A stretch of DNA of 11,161 nt from JBDKGD01 sp964513095 (GTDB taxonomy: Bacteria > Patescibacteriota > Minisyncoccia > UBA6257 > 2-01-FULL-56-20): positions 1 through 11,161 of the forward strand of contig CAZELH010000028.1 of assembly GCA_964513095.1 (NCBI GenBank), written 5' to 3'. The notes beneath the pieces are model-generated. The model saw only the letters and a list, made by a program, of their open reading frames with translations. It searched no databases and was not told the DNA's origin. Positions 1 to 6,262 of this stretch are shown piece by piece. The translations under genes were made by a program, and so were the position numbers. Position 1 is the first letter of the stretch. Each line of letters begins with the position of its first letter.

Positions 1-104
1 CCTCGCGCCTGCAAGATATTGCCGATAGAAGCGGCGGCGACGCCTTTTCCAACCCCCGACATAACTCCTCCTACTACGAAAATATATTTGATAGGTGATG
101 CCAT
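1..104 (-). CDS. pyrG: CTP synthase, N-terminal fragment (cut by the left window edge)
   Basis: Only the first 34 codons are present; the gene continues beyond base 1. The translation begins MASPIKYIFVVGGVMSGVGK and continues into an A-rich helix (GVAAASIGNILQAR). This is the P-loop-like start of the amidoligase (synthetase) domain of CTP synthase, whose usual form is KYIFVTGGVVS-LGKG-AAASLG-LL-ARG. The family makes CTP from UTP, ATP and glutamine, the last step of de novo pyrimidine nucleotide synthesis, in the cytoplasm. The ATG at 102-104 is chosen because the conserved KYIFV block begins five residues later, as in homologues. No Shine-Dalgarno sequence lies upstream, so the leader may be short. 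The glutamine amidotransferase half cannot be seen. The gene is divergent from the 202-aa unknown. Confidence 0.87.
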   Translation of the reverse strand, partial: MASPIKYIFVVGGVMSGVGKGVAAASIGNILQAR

Positions 105-122
105 ATGCGTAAGTATCACCCT

Positions 123-152
123 ATTATACTCGTAAAATCTCCCTTCCACCAA
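123..152 (-). promoter_or_regulatory. Possible promoter for pyrG
   Basis: Reading the minus strand, a perfect TATAAT (bases 123-128) is preceded after 18 bp by TTGGTG (147-152), a partial match to TTGACA. Transcription would begin near base 116, giving a leader of only about a dozen bases, which fits the missing Shine-Dalgarno. The -10 is good and the -35 weak. Confidence 0.35.
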
Positions 153-215
153 AAACCGCCGGTGTTAAAAAAGAGCGCCCAATATTTGACTTTTTATGAA
201 AAATAGGTTAAAGAG

Positions 216-239
216 AAATACGTTCGAAGAACGGTATTT
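216..239 (+). promoter_or_regulatory. Hairpin in the leader of the 202-aa gene
   Basis: AAATAC-GTTC (216-225) pairs with GAAC-GGTATTT (229-239) around a GAA loop, giving ten base pairs with one bulged G (233). It lies 12 nt before the Shine-Dalgarno of the next gene. A short run of T (237-240) follows, too short for a convincing terminator. It may be a leader structure affecting mRNA stability or translation; function unknown. Confidence 0.3.
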
Positions 240-264
240 TCACAATTGAAAAAGGAGAAGTTCT

Positions 265-873
265 ATGGCTAACGAAGAAAGCGCAACGAATTTGATGTTG
301 GTGAAAAACGAGGGAAATCCTAAAAGGTGCGAAGTTTGTCACACTGCTGATGAATTTGATTCAGAATTGGGGGTGTGTACTCGATGCAAAGATATTGCCA
401 TCCCAATCCAAGTGGGTGAACAAGAAAAAAAGATCATCATAAGGGACGTGTATGATTGTGTGTGCGTGTGTATTTCCCTCACGCGGATGGCTCTTAAGCT
501 GGGATTAGTAGTTAAAATGAGGGGGTGGGAAGGGTCTTTTATATCCTATGTACCAGAGTCAGGAAAAGGGTTGGAAAGGTTGACGGAGTATGTGAAAGAT
601 CGTGACTGTCATTGTCGTGATTTCAGGGATTATGAAATATATAAAAGAGAAGAAGTATCTGTATTCAAGCGCGGATGGTTTAATTGGAGAATGAAGCGTG
701 ATACACTATTGTGCGAAATAAAATTTGTAAAAAAAGTGGAGAATAGCGAAACCATTGTTGATTCCATAACGATTAAAAAGGTGAGCGAAGATGATCTGGA
801 ATGGGTGGTAAAACACATCGCGAACCCTCTCTCAAAACAGCGAGACGCGGAAGTCGAAATACAGTATTTCTAA
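265..873 (+). CDS. Hypothetical cysteine-rich protein with an N-terminal CxxC...CxxC zinc-ribbon-like motif (202 aa)
   Basis: I do not recognise this protein. A good Shine-Dalgarno (AAGGAG, 252-257) sits 7 nt before the ATG, and a strong intrinsic terminator follows the stop, so it looks like a genuine single-gene unit. Cys22-x2-Cys25 and Cys38-x2-Cys41, 12 residues apart, have the spacing of a small zinc ribbon (RCEVC...VCTRC). More cysteines follow: Cys65, Cys67 and Cys69 (CVCVC), Cys115 and Cys117 (CHC), and Cys150. No signal peptide or membrane segment is visible, and the rest is mixed alpha/beta with many charged residues, so a cytoplasmic protein is likely. Metal binding is inferred from Cys spacing only. 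A nucleic-acid or protein adaptor role is possible but unsupported. The neighbours give no functional hint. Confidence 0.75.
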   Translation: MANEESATNLMLVKNEGNPKRCEVCHTADEFDSELGVCTRCKDIAIPIQVGEQEKKIIIRDVYDCVCVCISLTRMALKLGLVVKMRGWEGSFISYVPESGKGLERLTEYVKDRDCHCRDFRDYEIYKREEVSVFKRGWFNWRMKRDTLLCEIKFVKKVENSETIVDSITIKKVSEDDLEWVVKHIANPLSKQRDAEVEIQYF

Positions 874-905
874 CCCATGGAGCGCTCCGCGAAAGAGAAT
901 AGATG

Positions 906-935
906 ACCCCGATAAACAATCGGGGTTATTTTTTT
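906..935 (+). terminator. Intrinsic terminator of the 202-aa gene
   Basis: ACCCCGA (906-912) pairs with TCGGGGT (920-926) around a 7-nt loop, giving a 7-bp GC-rich stem. It is followed by TATTTTTTT. The T-tract runs to the last codon of the convergent folD. The minus strand has no matching T-run, so it serves the plus strand only. Confidence 0.85.
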
Positions 936-1743
936 ATTCCTGATTGAGTGTTAAAAAATTCCGCAATAAACAAGACACAAGGATCGGCCCCGTGCCTCCC
1001 GGAGTGGGGGTATAAGAGATCTCATGCGATTCCGCATCGTCTGGATTGAAATCTCCGCGCGAAACACCATCATCGTCTTTCCCGTACCCAAAATCAATAA
1101 TGAGTGCGCCGGTCTTGCACTGTGAAGCAGAAAGAAGTCCAGCGCTACCGGTGGCACACACTACCACATCTGCTTTTTTAAGGAGTGAAAAATCTGATCC
1201 TCTGTTGAGAACAATGACTTCCCGTGCCTTCCCCAGTGCCCACACCGCAATTGGTTTGCCGACCAAAAATCCCGGCCCCACAATCGCAATCGTTTTTTCT
1301 TTTAAGGATACGTGTTGTTCCTGAAGAATTGTCGAAACAGTGGCAACCACCGGAGGAATGATGGGGTTGCGACCAGTATAGAGCGCCCCGAGTGCCCGTT
1401 CACCAAGGACGTCAACATCTTTTTCTGGAGGCACTACATTTAAAATGCTGTGTTTGTTGATGTGGGTAGGCAAGGGGAGTTGCACTAACATCCCGCAACA
1501 GGTACTGCCCTTGGCGATGCGACCAACTTCTCGGCGGAGCTTGTCGGTAGTGATTGAGGCGTCAAACGAATACACTCGAACCGCAATGCCAACCGCTTCT
1601 GCCGCTTTTTGTTTTTGGCGAATGAAACTCGCGCTGGCAGAATCATCTCCGACAGAAATGATTGCCAAAAAACCATGAGGAATGGCGAAGGTGGAAAGCG
1701 ATTGCAAAATATGTTCGGCAATTTTTTTGCCATCAATAATCAT
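934..1743 (-). CDS. folD: Bifunctional methylenetetrahydrofolate dehydrogenase / methenyltetrahydrofolate cyclohydrolase
   Basis: Converts 5,10-methylene-THF to 5,10-methenyl-THF (NAD(P)+ dependent) and on to 10-formyl-THF, in the cytoplasm. With the ATG at 1743 the protein is 269 aa, slightly short for the family (about 280-300). An upstream in-frame TTG at 1779 adds 12 residues (FFIPSTHYYLY) unlike any FolD N-terminus, whereas MIIDGKKIAEHIL matches the usual start. Visible motifs are VGDDSASASF-IRQK (31-44), QLPLP (88-92) with EKDVD (107-111), the nucleotide-binding VGPGFLVGKP (155-164), and TPTPGGTGP (245-253). The presumed catalytic Lys is K44. The Tyr usually four residues before it (YxxxK) is Phe40 here. 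No Shine-Dalgarno is evident. GlyA, encoded nearby on the same strand, makes this enzyme's substrate, although a terminator lies between the two genes. Confidence 0.95.
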   Translation of the reverse strand: MIIDGKKIAEHILQSLSTFAIPHGFLAIISVGDDSASASFIRQKQKAAEAVGIAVRVYSFDASITTDKLRREVGRIAKGSTCCGMLVQLPLPTHINKHSILNVVPPEKDVDVLGERALGALYTGRNPIIPPVVATVSTILQEQHVSLKEKTIAIVGPGFLVGKPIAVWALGKAREVIVLNRGSDFSLLKKADVVVCATGSAGLLSASQCKTGALIIDFGYGKDDDGVSRGDFNPDDAESHEISYTPTPGGTGPILVSCLLRNFLTLNQE

Positions 1744-1808
1744 ATATAGATAGTAGTGGGTGGAAGGGATAAAAAACAAGGGAGAGCGGAATAAAATATA
1801 TAAAGATG

Positions 1809-1851
1809 AAAAAGCCTCGACATGTTTTTTTGTAAAAACACATCGAGGCTT
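1809..1851 (-). terminator. Intrinsic terminator after the glyA / 161-aa gene unit
   Basis: On the minus strand AAGCCTCGA (1851-1843) pairs with TCGAGGCTT (1820-1812). Inside, after a 2x2 CA/CA internal loop, TGTTTTT pairs with AAAAACA around a 4-nt loop. The outer stem ends in a T-run (minus strand, 1813-1809). It begins 12 nt after the stop of the 161-aa gene, so it should end that transcript and separate it from folD. Confidence 0.75.
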
Positions 1852-1863
1852 AGTGGTATTGGC

Positions 1864-2349
1864 TCAACGCACATGATGAACATCTCCCAGTAACGTTAAT
1901 AATTTTAAATTGAAGCGTATGTACGCTTCCACTGGGTCACGGGTTGGTTTTACTGACAAAAGTGCTTTGAACCGATACCACAAAAACGGTATTAAGTATG
2001 CGCGTGCTCGTCGAGGATCTTCGGCAGTTGTTGATCCAACCGGCCAAAAGTGACCTTGTTCGCGCATCTCTTTCAAAAATAATCTTCCCGTTCTGCGGGG
2101 AAAATTATGATCGAGATTTACAATCAGGGATTTATTTTTTACGGAAGGGAGGATGAGCGGATCCGCTCCATCGGTAATGATGAGGCTCGACGAGATCTCA
2201 AAAGATTCGCAAACCAACTGCATGGGTTGTGCCATTGCAATTTGATCATCAATGATCACGATGTGAACATCATCTCTTTTTGGAAAAGCAATTTCATCAC
2301 GCAGGTCAGTGGCAATGGCTCTGATTTGTCGTGCGACAGCACTCGGCAT
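1864..2349 (-). CDS. Hypothetical protein between glyA and folD, possibly a degenerate response-regulator-receiver fold (161 aa)
   Basis: Not recognised as a named family. The ATG at 2349 has a good Shine-Dalgarno (AGAGAGG, about 6 nt upstream), and the gene ends 12 nt before an intrinsic terminator, so it is very likely real. It begins 98 bp after the glyA stop on the same strand and may be co-transcribed. A hydrophobic strand ending in an acidic pair, HIVIIDDQ (29-36), is followed by a helix, a second strand SSLIITD (54-60) and a third strand SLIVNLD (74-80). Asp80 lies at a strand end, then comes FWPVGSTT (101-108). This order resembles a shortened receiver (CheY-like) domain: acidic pair, phospho-acceptor Asp, Thr/Ser after strand 4. 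The similarity is weak and inferred. The C-terminus (112-161) is basic and helical. No HTH is evident. A folate-related role is suggested only by position. Confidence 0.75.
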   Translation of the reverse strand: MPSAVARQIRAIATDLRDEIAFPKRDDVHIVIIDDQIAMAQPMQLVCESFEISSSLIITDGADPLILPSVKNKSLIVNLDHNFPRRTGRLFLKEMREQGHFWPVGSTTAEDPRRARAYLIPFLWYRFKALLSVKPTRDPVEAYIRFNLKLLTLLGDVHHVR

Positions 2350-2447
2350 ACCAACCTCTCTTTCTTGGTTATAAAAAGTGGAGTTTCAAAAAGAAGAATA
2401 GAGGAGTGAAACAACTATTCGTATCTAACACTAAAAAACGACAAATG

Positions 2448-3677
2448 TCAATCTTTTGGAATCGGAAATTTTTTGCATAAAGTTGCAACAGTTTTCACCG
2501 CCGATTTTTTCAAAAGTAAAATGGTAGTAATGGCATCAGCGAGTTGCACCATTTCTTTTTCCTTCATTCCGCGTGCGGTAAGAGCGGGAGTTCCAATACG
2601 AAGACCTGACGGCGAAAACGGTTTGGTGTCTGAGGGGATTGAGTTGCGATTGGCGAGAATGTTGTTTTTTTCAAGCAGTGCCTCAGCATCCGCTCCCGAC
2701 AAACCGGTCGTCCGTAAATCAACAACAAATAAATGGTTATCGCTCCCTCCCGTAGTCAACACAAATCCTCGTTTTTGCAACGTCGTTGAAAGTGTCTGAT
2801 TGTTTTTTATAATCTGCTTTGCGTATTTTTTAAACGCAGGGGTGCTGGCGGTGTGCATGGTGTGGGCGATGGCGGCAACGACATTGTTGTGTGGGCCACC
2901 TTGCAATCCGGGAAAAATAGCCCGATCGATTTGTTTTGAAAGAGATGTGCGAGAAAAAATAACGGCACCGCGTGGCCCGCGCAACATTTTGTGAGTGGTA
3001 GAGGTAACGACATCGGCGTGGGGAAATGGAGAGGGGTGGAGTCCGGTCGCCACGAGTCCGGCAATGTGTGAGATATCCGCCATATGATACGCACCCACTT
3101 TTTTTGCAATTGCGCCAATGCGGGCAAAATCAATCGCGCGCGGGTAGGCGGTTGTGCCGGAAATAATGACTTTCGGTGAGTGTTCTTTTGCAAGTTTTTC
3201 TAGGGAATCATAGTCAATAAGTTCGGTGTCAACATTCACGCCGTAGCTGACGCTTTTGAAAAAAATTCCGGTTGCTGAAACCGAATGTCCGTGCGTGAGG
3301 TGTCCACCCGCCGCCAAAGACAATCCCATGATGGTTCCACCGGCACCAGCGAGTGCTAAAAGTGTGGCGAGGTTTGCTGGAGATCCCGAATACGCTTGCA
3401 CATTAACCCCCCATTCATCGGGAGAAAGGCCGAATGCTTTGATGCTGTTTCGGTAGGCCAAGAGCTCGATGTCGTCATAGAAACGACTCCCCGGATAGTA
3501 GCGTTTCGCAGGGTAGCCTTCCGTATATTTATTGGTGAGTATCGAGCCGGTTAATTCCAACACCGCCTTCGGCGCATAATTTTCCGAAGGAATAAGAGTG
3601 AGGGTATTCTTTTGTCGTTTCTGCTCCTGCGCGAGGAGGGCATTGACTTTTTTATATTTATTGGTATATTTAGACAT
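2448..3677 (-). CDS. glyA: Serine hydroxymethyltransferase
   Basis: A PLP enzyme that converts serine plus tetrahydrofolate to glycine plus 5,10-methylene-THF. It is the main source of one-carbon units and acts in the cytoplasm. At 409 aa it is close to the usual 415-420, so full length. Visible motifs are LIPSENYAPKAVLE (28-41), TNKYTEGYPAKRYYPG (48-63), HGHSVSATG (129-137), HMADISHIAGL (198-208) with the PLP-ring Asp201, and TSTTHKMLRGPRG (225-237) with Lys230 as the Schiff-base lysine. Later blocks are FPGLQGGPHNN (255-265) and PSGLRIGTPALTARG near the C-terminus with the substrate-carboxylate Arg. All expected catalytic residues appear intact. The start at 3677 gives the normal N-terminus; no Shine-Dalgarno is apparent. 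It diverges from the 105-aa gene, whose ATG lies 31 bp away. FolD, encoded downstream, uses its product. Confidence 0.97.
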   Translation of the reverse strand: MSKYTNKYKKVNALLAQEQKRQKNTLTLIPSENYAPKAVLELTGSILTNKYTEGYPAKRYYPGSRFYDDIELLAYRNSIKAFGLSPDEWGVNVQAYSGSPANLATLLALAGAGGTIMGLSLAAGGHLTHGHSVSATGIFFKSVSYGVNVDTELIDYDSLEKLAKEHSPKVIISGTTAYPRAIDFARIGAIAKKVGAYHMADISHIAGLVATGLHPSPFPHADVVTSTTHKMLRGPRGAVIFSRTSLSKQIDRAIFPGLQGGPHNNVVAAIAHTMHTASTPAFKKYAKQIIKNNQTLSTTLQKRGFVLTTGGSDNHLFVVDLRTTGLSGADAEALLEKNNILANRNSIPSDTKPFSPSGLRIGTPALTARGMKEKEMVQLADAITTILLLKKSAVKTVATLCKKFPIPKD

Positions 3678-3708
3678 AGAAAGTGTGATGGTTTGAAGGG
3701 AGAATAAT

Positions 3709-4026
3709 ATGAATCACAAAAATTTAGCCGTGCGAATCGTAAATATTATCGAAGGTATTTACAATGGGACGGCAGAATTTTCTAAACACCTTAAATCAGG
3801 AAATGAAAAAGATGCTTTAATTATGCATCTTATTTTTAAAAAATGTCCAAATGGCGATAGTAATGAGGATAATATCGCGCGCTTGGAACTATTTCTTGAA
3901 AAAAATGAAGATGTTGTTATGTGGATTGCCGAAAAAGAAGCTGATAGATGTTTGTCAGATATTCTTTTGGCAACGTATATGAGCAACAATATTCGAAAAG
4001 AACTTGAAAATAAAAAAAATAATTAG
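3709..4026 (+). CDS. Small hypothetical protein (105 aa)
   Basis: No family recognised. A Shine-Dalgarno-like AGGGAG lies about 8 nt before the ATG, and a strong intrinsic terminator follows the stop by about 18 nt, so it looks like a complete single-gene unit. The protein is charged and predicted largely helical. It has one MHLIFKKCPNG segment, an acidic patch (NGDSNEDN), and a lysine/asparagine-rich C-terminus (KELENKKNN). It has no signal peptide, membrane span or obvious motif, and would be cytoplasmic. The codons are more A/T-rich than those of the neighbouring glyA and htrA, as are those of the convergent 237-aa gene. That could mark the pair as an accessory insertion between housekeeping genes, but this is an impression from reading, not a calculation. 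Confidence 0.6.
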   Translation: MNHKNLAVRIVNIIEGIYNGTAEFSKHLKSGNEKDALIMHLIFKKCPNGDSNEDNIARLELFLEKNEDVVMWIAEKEADRCLSDILLATYMSNNIRKELENKKNN

Positions 4027-4036
4027 CCAGCTTGAG

Positions 4037-4750
4037 CTAGTCTGAGCCCCTTGTATGTTGCGAGGGGCTTTTCTTTTTTTGTAATTTTTCGGTAATAGCA
4101 GAATCAATAGCGGGCATATTAAGTTCAAGAATAATCGGAAGAGAGGGTGCTCTGCCCCAGTTATTACTGTTGTCTTTTTTATGACCAGAATCTTCGTGTT
4201 CTGATATTCTCACTATATACAAATAAGCACCCCTTTTTTTTCTGAATAAATTTTTATAATCAAGGCTATAATAAGCCATCATTCGGTCATCTCTATCATC
4301 CAACTCTGTTGCGCGAATAGTAGACCCAGATATTTTTTGTTTGCTGATGTGATACCCAACAGAAAAATGGTATTTTTTCGCAATGCGATCAAGATTCGCT
4401 ACGATCTCGTGAGCTGTTTTTCCTTGCTGTAATTCCATTTTTATTTTTCTCAGCGACTGTTCCCGTAATTCAAAAGGAATCGCAAGCATCGCTTTTATTT
4501 CTCGCAAAGAGTATTTCTTTAATTCCGTGTTTATCTGTTCGATATGCTCATCTGATATATCCGCATCTTCTAAGCCATTTTGAAAAGCATTATTTAATTC
4601 GCCAGCAATAAATTCGTTAAATAAAAATTCCTTTTCTAGGGTTACTTTTTTCTCTTTTTCTGTTGTTTCATCAAGCCAAAAAGGCTTATCAGTATCTTCG
4701 AAGGAATGTGATTCCGGATCAATTTTTTGTTCCCAGTTTCCGTGTGTCAT
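4037..4750 (-). CDS. Hypothetical protein with an acidic helical N-terminus and a conserved-looking C-terminal domain (237 aa)
   Basis: The ATG at 4750 (MTHGNWEQK) is preferred. A longer reading frame starting at 4885 would add 45 residues that overlap the htrA start and its ribosome site on the other strand and read as an artefactual hydrophobic stretch. No Shine-Dalgarno is present; TATAGT lies about 10 bp upstream, so the mRNA may be nearly leaderless. Residues 1-118 are acidic and helical. Residues 119-210 look like a folded domain, with VGYHISKQ (131-138), ELDDRDDRMMAYYSLDY (149-165), AYLYIVRI (175-182) and NWGRAPSLPIILEL (197-210). The His/Tyr/Arg-rich layout (GYHxS, AYYS, LYIVR) faintly recalls small ADP-ribosyltransferase-like folds, but I cannot establish this. 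The C-terminal 35 residues include a lysine-rich tail. Its 3' end contains the terminator of the convergent 105-aa gene. Confidence 0.65.
   Translation of the reverse strand: MTHGNWEQKIDPESHSFEDTDKPFWLDETTEKEKKVTLEKEFLFNEFIAGELNNAFQNGLEDADISDEHIEQINTELKKYSLREIKAMLAIPFELREQSLRKIKMELQQGKTAHEIVANLDRIAKKYHFSVGYHISKQKISGSTIRATELDDRDDRMMAYYSLDYKNLFRKKRGAYLYIVRISEHEDSGHKKDNSNNWGRAPSLPIILELNMPAIDSAITEKLQKKKSPSQHTRGSD
4045..4080 (+). terminator. Intrinsic terminator of the 105-aa gene
   Basis: AGCCCCTTG (4045-4053) pairs with CGAGGGGCT (4061-4069), nine pairs including one T-G, around a 7-nt loop. It is followed by TTTTCTTTTTTT. It lies wholly inside the 3' coding end of the convergent 237-aa gene, where it encodes the lysine-rich tail and the residues after it. 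Confidence 0.85.
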
Positions 4751-4854
4751 GGATAAAATACTATATCTTTTAAGTATACAAACAAAGAAAGAGGAAAGGT
4801 ACAAAATAAAGCAGCTATCACAGTGGAAAAAGAGGGGTAAGGAGGCTAAAATGG

Positions 4855-6129
4855 ATGAGTATGGAGAAACACAAATGGTATACAAGGAGGTGGAAACACA
4901 CGGCTACAATCGCAGTGGTGATAGCGCTCCTTATCGTTGTGGGAGTCACGATTGATGTGGCGGCGCGAGGCGTAATCCGAAAGTGGGGCGGAGGAGTGTT
5001 GGCACGCTTTGGGGCATTTCCTGCAAGCGCGCCGTCCGCGCCGACACCACCAGCGCTCTATAAGCCCGTTCTTGAGTATGAACGATCGGTTATTGAAGCA
5101 GTCAAAAAAGCCTCGCCGGCAGTTGTCTCGATTAGTATCTCCAAAAATGTACCGATTATAAAACAGTGTCCAGCGGCAAATCCATTGGGGAATCTCCCCG
5201 CAGACCTCCAGCAATTGTTTGGCAGTGTTGATTTCTCAGTGCCGTGCCAAAAGGGAACTTCGTTTGAGGAGGTTGGCGGAGGGAGTGGATTTATTATCGA
5301 TGCAGGGGGACTAATCATCACCAACAAACACGTCGTTTCAGACACAAAAGCATCGTATACCGTCATCACCAACGACGGCAAAAAATATCCAGCAAAAATT
5401 TTAGCGCGCGATCCTGTCCAAGACATCGCGGTGTTGAAGATAGAAGCCGAAGGATTGCCAGTCGTAACCGTTGGTGATTCCGATGCGATAGAGTTGGGTC
5501 AGACCGCTATCGCCATCGGCAATACATTAGCAGAGTTTAAAAATACCGTATCGGTAGGAGTGATCTCTGGACTATCGCGCACGGTCACGGCAGGAGATGA
5601 TGATACCACCGAAACAATTCGTGGGGTGTTGCAAACGGACGCCGCGGTAAACCTCGGAAACTCCGGTGGTCCACTTCTCAATCTCGCGGGAGAAGTTATT
5701 GGGATAAACACTGCTACGGCATCGGACGCACAAAGCGTAGGGTTTGCCATTCCCATCAATCAGGTAAAAAAAGACATTGCTTCGGTAAAGGCAACCGGAA
5801 AAATCGAAGTCGCGTTTTTGGGTGTTCGCTACCGACTCATTACGCCCGAAATCGCCAAAAAAGAAAAATTACCTGTTGAGTATGGTGCGATTGTTGAGGG
5901 AGGGAAGGATGGTTTAGCAGTCGAAAAGAATTCGCCGGCTCAAAAAGCGGGTATTCGCGTGAAAGATATTATTGTAGCAATAAATGGGAAAAAAATTACC
6001 GAAAATATAACACCCGGCGAAATTATTACCCAATATGGCGTGGGTGAATTGATAACGATAACTATTATAAGAGAAGGCAAAGAGATAACAACGCAAGTCG
6101 CTCTTGCCGCCCGTCCAGTGGCGAAATAG
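4855..6129 (+). CDS. Membrane-anchored HtrA/Deg-type trypsin-like serine protease with one PDZ domain
   Basis: Cell-surface protein-quality-control protease of 424 aa. A basic N-terminus is followed by one hydrophobic span (about residues 16-37), then an Ala/Pro-rich linker (52-68), placing the protease outside the membrane. The catalytic triad is complete: His159 (ITNKHVVS), Asp190 (PVQDIAVLKI) and Ser270 (NLGNSGGPL). A single PDZ domain (about 320-416) opens with the carboxylate-binding FLGV (321-324). One PDZ plus an N-terminal anchor is the DegS/HtrA-like layout. The only two cysteines, Cys105 and Cys131, bracket an insert before the active-site His, where E. coli DegP has its disulfide-bearing LA loop. 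The start at 4855 is 9 nt after AAGGAGG (4839-4845). An ATG at 4851 is out of frame and gives only 34 codons. It sits upstream of the heat-shock-controlled clpB. I cannot tell degP, degQ or htrA apart, so no symbol is given. Confidence 0.93.
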   Translation: MSMEKHKWYTRRWKHTATIAVVIALLIVVGVTIDVAARGVIRKWGGGVLARFGAFPASAPSAPTPPALYKPVLEYERSVIEAVKKASPAVVSISISKNVPIIKQCPAANPLGNLPADLQQLFGSVDFSVPCQKGTSFEEVGGGSGFIIDAGGLIITNKHVVSDTKASYTVITNDGKKYPAKILARDPVQDIAVLKIEAEGLPVVTVGDSDAIELGQTAIAIGNTLAEFKNTVSVGVISGLSRTVTAGDDDTTETIRGVLQTDAAVNLGNSGGPLLNLAGEVIGINTATASDAQSVGFAIPINQVKKDIASVKATGKIEVAFLGVRYRLITPEIAKKEKLPVEYGAIVEGGKDGLAVEKNSPAQKAGIRVKDIIVAINGKKITENITPGEIITQYGVGELITITIIREGKEITTQVALAARPVAK

Positions 6130-6166
6130 ACGGGTGTCTATTGGATGAGTAAAAATAAGCATTGTT

Positions 6167-6193
6167 TTAGCAATCTATTGACGAGATTGCTAA
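6167..6193. promoter_or_regulatory. CIRCE-type operator (predicted HrcA binding site)
   Basis: TTAGCAATC (6167-6175), a 9-bp spacer (6176-6184) and GATTGCTAA (6185-6193) form a perfect 9-9-9 inverted repeat. The known CIRCE consensus is TTAGCACTC-N9-GAGTGCTAA; this copy differs by one symmetric base per arm. It overlaps the -35 and spacer of the clpB promoter, where bound HrcA would block RNA polymerase. The hrcA gene itself is not in the window. Confidence 0.9.
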
Positions 6194-6205
6194 TTCGATT
6201 AAAAT
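6178..6205 (+). promoter_or_regulatory. Sigma70-like promoter of clpB
   Basis: TTGACG (6178-6183), 16 bp, then TAAAAT (6200-6205); each hexamer matches the consensus in five of six bases. Transcription would start near 6212, giving a leader of about 51 nt. The -35 lies inside the CIRCE spacer and right arm. AAGGAG (6215-6220) is at the very start of the transcript, 42 nt before the clpB ATG and too far to act as its Shine-Dalgarno. Confidence 0.75.
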
Positions 6206-6262
6206 AAGAGCCATAAGGAGAAAGCGCTATACTACTATCATATACACACGCACACATCAGCT

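Noticed and set aside
186..213. TTGACT...TTAAAG as a promoter of the 202-aa gene
   Set aside because: The -35 is good, but the -10 matches only three of six bases at 16-bp spacing.
1744..1779. Upstream TTG start extending FolD by 12 residues
   Set aside because: The added residues do not resemble any FolD N-terminus, and the ATG at 1743 places the IIDGK block where homologues have it.
2422..2451. Minus-strand TTGACA (2451-2446) at the glyA stop as a promoter for the 161-aa gene
   Set aside because: The -35 is perfect, but at 17-18 bp spacing the -10 is only TTAGAT or TAGATA (three of six), so it is left as a possibility only.
4751..4885. 45-residue N-terminal extension of the 237-aa protein
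   Set aside because: It would run across the htrA start and Shine-Dalgarno on the other strand, and it reads as a low-quality hydrophobic stretch.
4851..4955. Out-of-frame 34-codon reading frame starting at an ATG only 5 nt after the htrA Shine-Dalgarno
   Set aside because: Overlaps htrA entirely and its peptide has no features; the htrA ATG four bases later gives the expected basic N-terminus and membrane anchor.
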